A stretch of DNA of 17,251 nt, from positions 1-17,251 of the forward strand of contig JAEYOX010000008.1 in assembly GCA_023411265.1 (NCBI GenBank), in the 5' to 3' direction. Positions within the stretch are counted from its first letter, which is position 1. Every line of letters begins with the position of its first letter. Shown one piece after another: positions 15,501 through 17,251 of this stretch. This DNA is from Bacteroidota bacterium. GTDB taxonomy: Bacteria > Bacteroidota > Bacteroidia > Flavobacteriales > Weeksellaceae. The notes under the pieces are model-generated. The model saw only the letters and a list, made by a program, of their open reading frames with translations, was not told the DNA's origin and made no database searches. The position numbers and the translations under genes are program-made.

Positions 15501-15672
15501 ATGAACAAATCAAAAACAATTTCTTTATTAATTAGTACTGGTTTCTATAGCCCTGATTTTATTTTTCATTAAGAATTATAATAATAAAACAGCGCTGATT
15601 TTTTTCATTTCTATATTGGGATTGGGAGTTATTGGATATATTGTGGCTGAAATATTGATAAAACACAAATAA
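15501..15672 (+). pseudogene. Frameshifted gene for a small two-helix membrane protein
   Basis: An ATG at 15501 begins MNKSKTISLLIST, after which this frame quickly meets a stop. In the next frame the peptide continues without a gap as VSIALILFFIKNY and then ISILGLGVIGYIVAEILIKHK, ending at TAA 15670-15672. Removing one G of the GG at 15540-15541 would give a continuous 56-residue protein. It would have two hydrophobic helices joined by a short polar turn (KNYNNK) and a basic tail. The second frame has no usable start of its own, because a TAA lies at 15529-15531. A terminator follows about 36 bases later. It is either a true pseudogene or an assembly/sequencing error. The family is not recognised. 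Confidence 0.65.
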
Positions 15673-15708
15673 TTATTTCGCCCTTTTCAATATTAAGTTC
15701 AGCGCAAG

Positions 15709-15741
15709 AGTCTTTCACTAGAGTAGTGATGGACTTTTTTT
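15709..15741 (+). terminator. Rho-independent terminator after the frameshifted micro-gene
   Basis: The outer stem AGTC/GACT and the inner stem TCACTA/TAGTGA (3-base loop GAG) are separated by a small internal loop. Seven T residues follow (15735-15741). Its placement on the plus strand after 15672 fits the end of the small gene, and it insulates the downstream promoter. Confidence 0.75.
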
Positions 15742-15753
15742 ATTTATATTGAT

Positions 15754-15761
15754 TATATTTG
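15754..15761 (+). promoter_or_regulatory. -7 promoter element of the HMG-CoA-lyase-family gene
   Basis: TATATTTG matches TAnnTTTG. No TTTG-like -33 box is at 19-21 bases; that position falls in the preceding terminator stem. Transcription would start near 15767, about 14 bases before the ATG. Confidence 0.5.
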
Positions 15762-15780
15762 AAAAACCAAAAATTTTAAA

Positions 15781-16629
15781 ATGTTTCTCACCGAATGTCC
15801 GCGGGATGCGATGCAAGGTTGGGGCGAGATGATCCCGACACAAACAAAAATTGATTACATCAATGCGCTGATGGAAGTGAATTTTGATGTCCTGGATTGT
15901 GGAAGTTTCGTTTCCCCGAAGGCCATTCCTCAAATGGCGGACAGTGGCGAAGTTCTGGATCATATTGATAAATCACTTTCCTCTACGAAATTGTCTGTGA
16001 TTGTAGCCAATATTTTGGGAGCCGAAATGGCTTTAAAACATGATAAAGTTGATGTTCTCGGCTTTCCGTTCTCCATCTCCGAAACTTTTCAGTACAGAAA
16101 TACCAACAAGAAAAGAGAAGAAGCTTTCAATGAAATAGTTGAGATCTTGAAATTGGCTAGAAGTGAAAACAAGGATTTAAATGTCTATTTTTCAATGGCT
16201 TTCGGAAATCCATATGGAGAAACGTGGAATCTGGAAGAAGTTGGATTTTGGGCACAGCGTTTTAGTGAAATAGGCATTCAGAATATTTTGCTTTCTGATA
16301 CAACGGGAGTCGCAACGCCGGATCTGATTACGCAGGTTTTTGAAGGAATTCCTACTAAATATCCTGAAATTACATTTGGTGCCCATTTTCACAACCGGTA
16401 TGAAGACAGCTATGGGAAACTAAAAGCTGCCTATGACAGCGGATGCAGGAGTTTTGACAGTGCAATAAAAGGAATAGGAGGCTGTCCGATGGCCAAAGAC
16501 GAACTGGTAGGAAATATGCCCACAGAACAGGTGATTAATTTTATGGCTTTAGAAAAAATTCCGCATCGGCTTCACCTTCTCAATTTTGAAAGTGCCTACA
16601 ATCAGGCGAAAAGAATATTTAATTTCTAA
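15781..16629 (+). CDS. Hydroxymethylglutaryl-CoA lyase family protein
   Basis: The 282-residue protein is a TIM-barrel of the HMGL-like family (DRE-TIM metallolyases). It shows the N-terminal PRDAMQ with Arg8, Asp9 and Gln12, FGNPYGE in the middle, SDTTGVATP (172-180) and the metal-binding HFHN (His202, His204). The Cys loop GIGGCPMA follows with Cys235. HMG-CoA lyase splits HMG-CoA into acetyl-CoA and acetoacetate, the last step of leucine breakdown. After the Cys loop the usual GASGN is replaced by KDELVGN, and the N-terminus starts almost directly at the RD motif. It therefore belongs to a divergent branch, and the substrate may differ. The length is slightly below the usual 290-300. It is followed by an OsmC gene after 19 bases. 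Confidence 0.88.
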   Translation: MFLTECPRDAMQGWGEMIPTQTKIDYINALMEVNFDVLDCGSFVSPKAIPQMADSGEVLDHIDKSLSSTKLSVIVANILGAEMALKHDKVDVLGFPFSISETFQYRNTNKKREEAFNEIVEILKLARSENKDLNVYFSMAFGNPYGETWNLEEVGFWAQRFSEIGIQNILLSDTTGVATPDLITQVFEGIPTKYPEITFGAHFHNRYEDSYGKLKAAYDSGCRSFDSAIKGIGGCPMAKDELVGNMPTEQVINFMALEKIPHRLHLLNFESAYNQAKRIFNF

Positions 16630-16648
16630 ATTAATTAAAATCCACAAT

Positions 16649-17053
16649 ATGACATCAAAAATAAAATATATGGGCGATCTGAGATGTGAGGCGGAACATC
16701 TGCAAAGCGGTACTGTAATGATGACAGATGCGCCTACCGATAACCAGGGCAAGGGTGAGAAGTTTTCGCCTACCGATTTATGTGCCACATCTTTAGCAGA
16801 ATGCGCCCTTACTACTATTGCTATTTTAGGAAAAAATCAGGGTCTTGAAATCGAAGGAGCCAGCTGCGAACTCCAGAAAATCATGCTTTCCGAACCGAGA
16901 AGAATTGGGGAAATCATCTGTTACTTTGAATTTCCCGGTGAATATTCGGAAGATCAGAAAACCTTTATCGAAACCACAGCACAGAACTGCCCGGTTGCGA
17001 AAAGTCTGCATCCTGACCTGAAACAAACGATGAGGTTTAAATTCGGAAATTAA
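16649..17053 (+). CDS. OsmC-family (OsmC/Ohr-like) protein
   Basis: A 134-residue protein of the OsmC/Ohr thiol-peroxidase superfamily. It has the conserved Cys52 in ATSLAECALTTIAI, on the central helix, and Cys114 in AQNCPVAKSLHPDL, the pair used to reduce hydroperoxides. SPTDLCATSLAEC is typical. It is closest in appearance to the YhfA/OsmC-like branch rather than to Ohr. The frame is open to an ATG at 16586, inside the preceding gene, but the 21 extra residues do not resemble the family. The ATG at 16649, with its AT-rich leader, starts directly at the first strand. It is probably co-transcribed with the lyase gene. The shared terminator lies 4 bases after the stop. Confidence 0.92.
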   Translation: MTSKIKYMGDLRCEAEHLQSGTVMMTDAPTDNQGKGEKFSPTDLCATSLAECALTTIAILGKNQGLEIEGASCELQKIMLSEPRRIGEIICYFEFPGEYSEDQKTFIETTAQNCPVAKSLHPDLKQTMRFKFGN

Positions 17054-17057
17054 AAAA

Positions 17058-17092
17058 CCGCCTCATTTTTTTTTGAGACGGCTTCCTTTTTT
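17058..17092. terminator. Bidirectional terminator between the OsmC gene and hemE
   Basis: CCG-C-CTCA (17058-17065) pairs with TGAG-A-CGG (17074-17081), with one mismatch, around a T-only loop. T-rich DNA follows on the right and an A-run precedes on the left, which becomes a T-run for the leftward hemE transcript. Confidence 0.75.
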
Positions 17093-17251
17093 ATCCTTTC
17101 CATTCTGTGACGGCGCGGATGAAAGCTTCCGCATTTTCAACAGGAATATTGGGCAATATCCCATGGCCTAAATTCACAATATAATGGTCTTTTCCAAATC
17201 TGTTTATCATTTCATGAACCATTTTTCTGATCGTTTGCGGCGATGAATGAA
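17091..17251 (-). CDS. hemE: Uroporphyrinogen decarboxylase, C-terminal fragment (cut by window edge)
   Basis: Reading the minus strand from the window edge gives 53 codons ending in TAA at 17093-17091. The peptide includes SSPQTIRKMVHEM, then GKDHYIVNLGHGILPNIP and a final AFIRAVTEWKG. IVNLGHGILP with the following Pro/Glu is the C-terminal signature of HemE, which decarboxylates uroporphyrinogen III to coproporphyrinogen III in haem synthesis. Most of the gene, including the substrate-binding RQAGR motif, lies beyond the window. No defect is visible in the part shown. Confidence 0.9.
   Translation of the reverse strand, partial: HSSPQTIRKMVHEMINRFGKDHYIVNLGHGILPNIPVENAEAFIRAVTEWKG

Noticed and set aside
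16586..16648. Upstream start for the OsmC gene inside the lyase gene
   Set aside because: The 21 additional residues are a shadow of the lyase C-terminus; the ATG at 16649 begins at the family domain.

Overview
The window looks like an ordinary chromosomal stretch of a member of the Bacteroidota, most likely a Chryseobacterium-like Weeksellaceae. The DNA is AT-rich and start codons are preceded by A/T-rich leaders rather than Shine-Dalgarno sequences. Several genes carry the Bacteroidota -7 element TAnnTTTG, one with a perfect TTTG -33 box 19 bases upstream. The protein repertoire (DUF3127 protein, bacterial GH3 protein, bacilliredoxin, FeoB-associated Cys-rich protein, flavobacterial-type MutL) fits the same group. 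This placement rests on recalled family patterns, not on a search.

Layout. Positions 1-2528 hold a ferrous-iron uptake operon: feoA, feoB and a 49-residue Cys-rich membrane protein. Next comes a phosphoglucosamine/phosphomannomutase (2593-3975), then a 346-base gap and a TPR-repeat protein with a likely TTG start (4322-5692). A bidirectional terminator separates it from a leftward group of DUF3127 protein, aat and an EamA transporter (7711 down to 5742). Rightward again lie three tRNA genes, Leu(UAG), Gly(GCC) and Leu(UAA), closed by a terminator. They are followed by a tightly packed operon of mutL, a rhomboid protease, a membrane-anchored EEP-fold hydrolase and a small lipoprotein (8256-11951). 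This operon meets the leftward GH3 gene tail to tail with one base between stop codons. Leftward brxA-type bacilliredoxin and pepT follow. A rightward stretch then holds a frameshifted two-helix micro-gene, an HMG-CoA-lyase-family gene and an OsmC-family gene. The window ends inside the leftward hemE.

Functional threads are housekeeping: iron import (Feo), amino-sugar and cell-wall precursor supply (GlmM-like), tRNA supply, DNA mismatch repair (MutL), N-degron tagging (Aat), peptide turnover (PepT), thiol and peroxide redox (bacilliredoxin, OsmC), leucine/ketone-body catabolism (HMG-CoA lyase family) and haem synthesis (HemE).

I found no mobile element, CRISPR array, prophage or defence island, and no convincing wholly new multi-gene system. 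The points most worth a second look are four. The MutL C-terminal domain appears to have lost its endonuclease and CPHGRP motifs. The DUF3127 protein ends in an SSB-like acidic DDDLPF tail. A small membrane-protein gene at 15501-15672 is broken by one base. The GH3 promoter is embedded in the terminator of the upstream gene, which changes the GH3 start codon.
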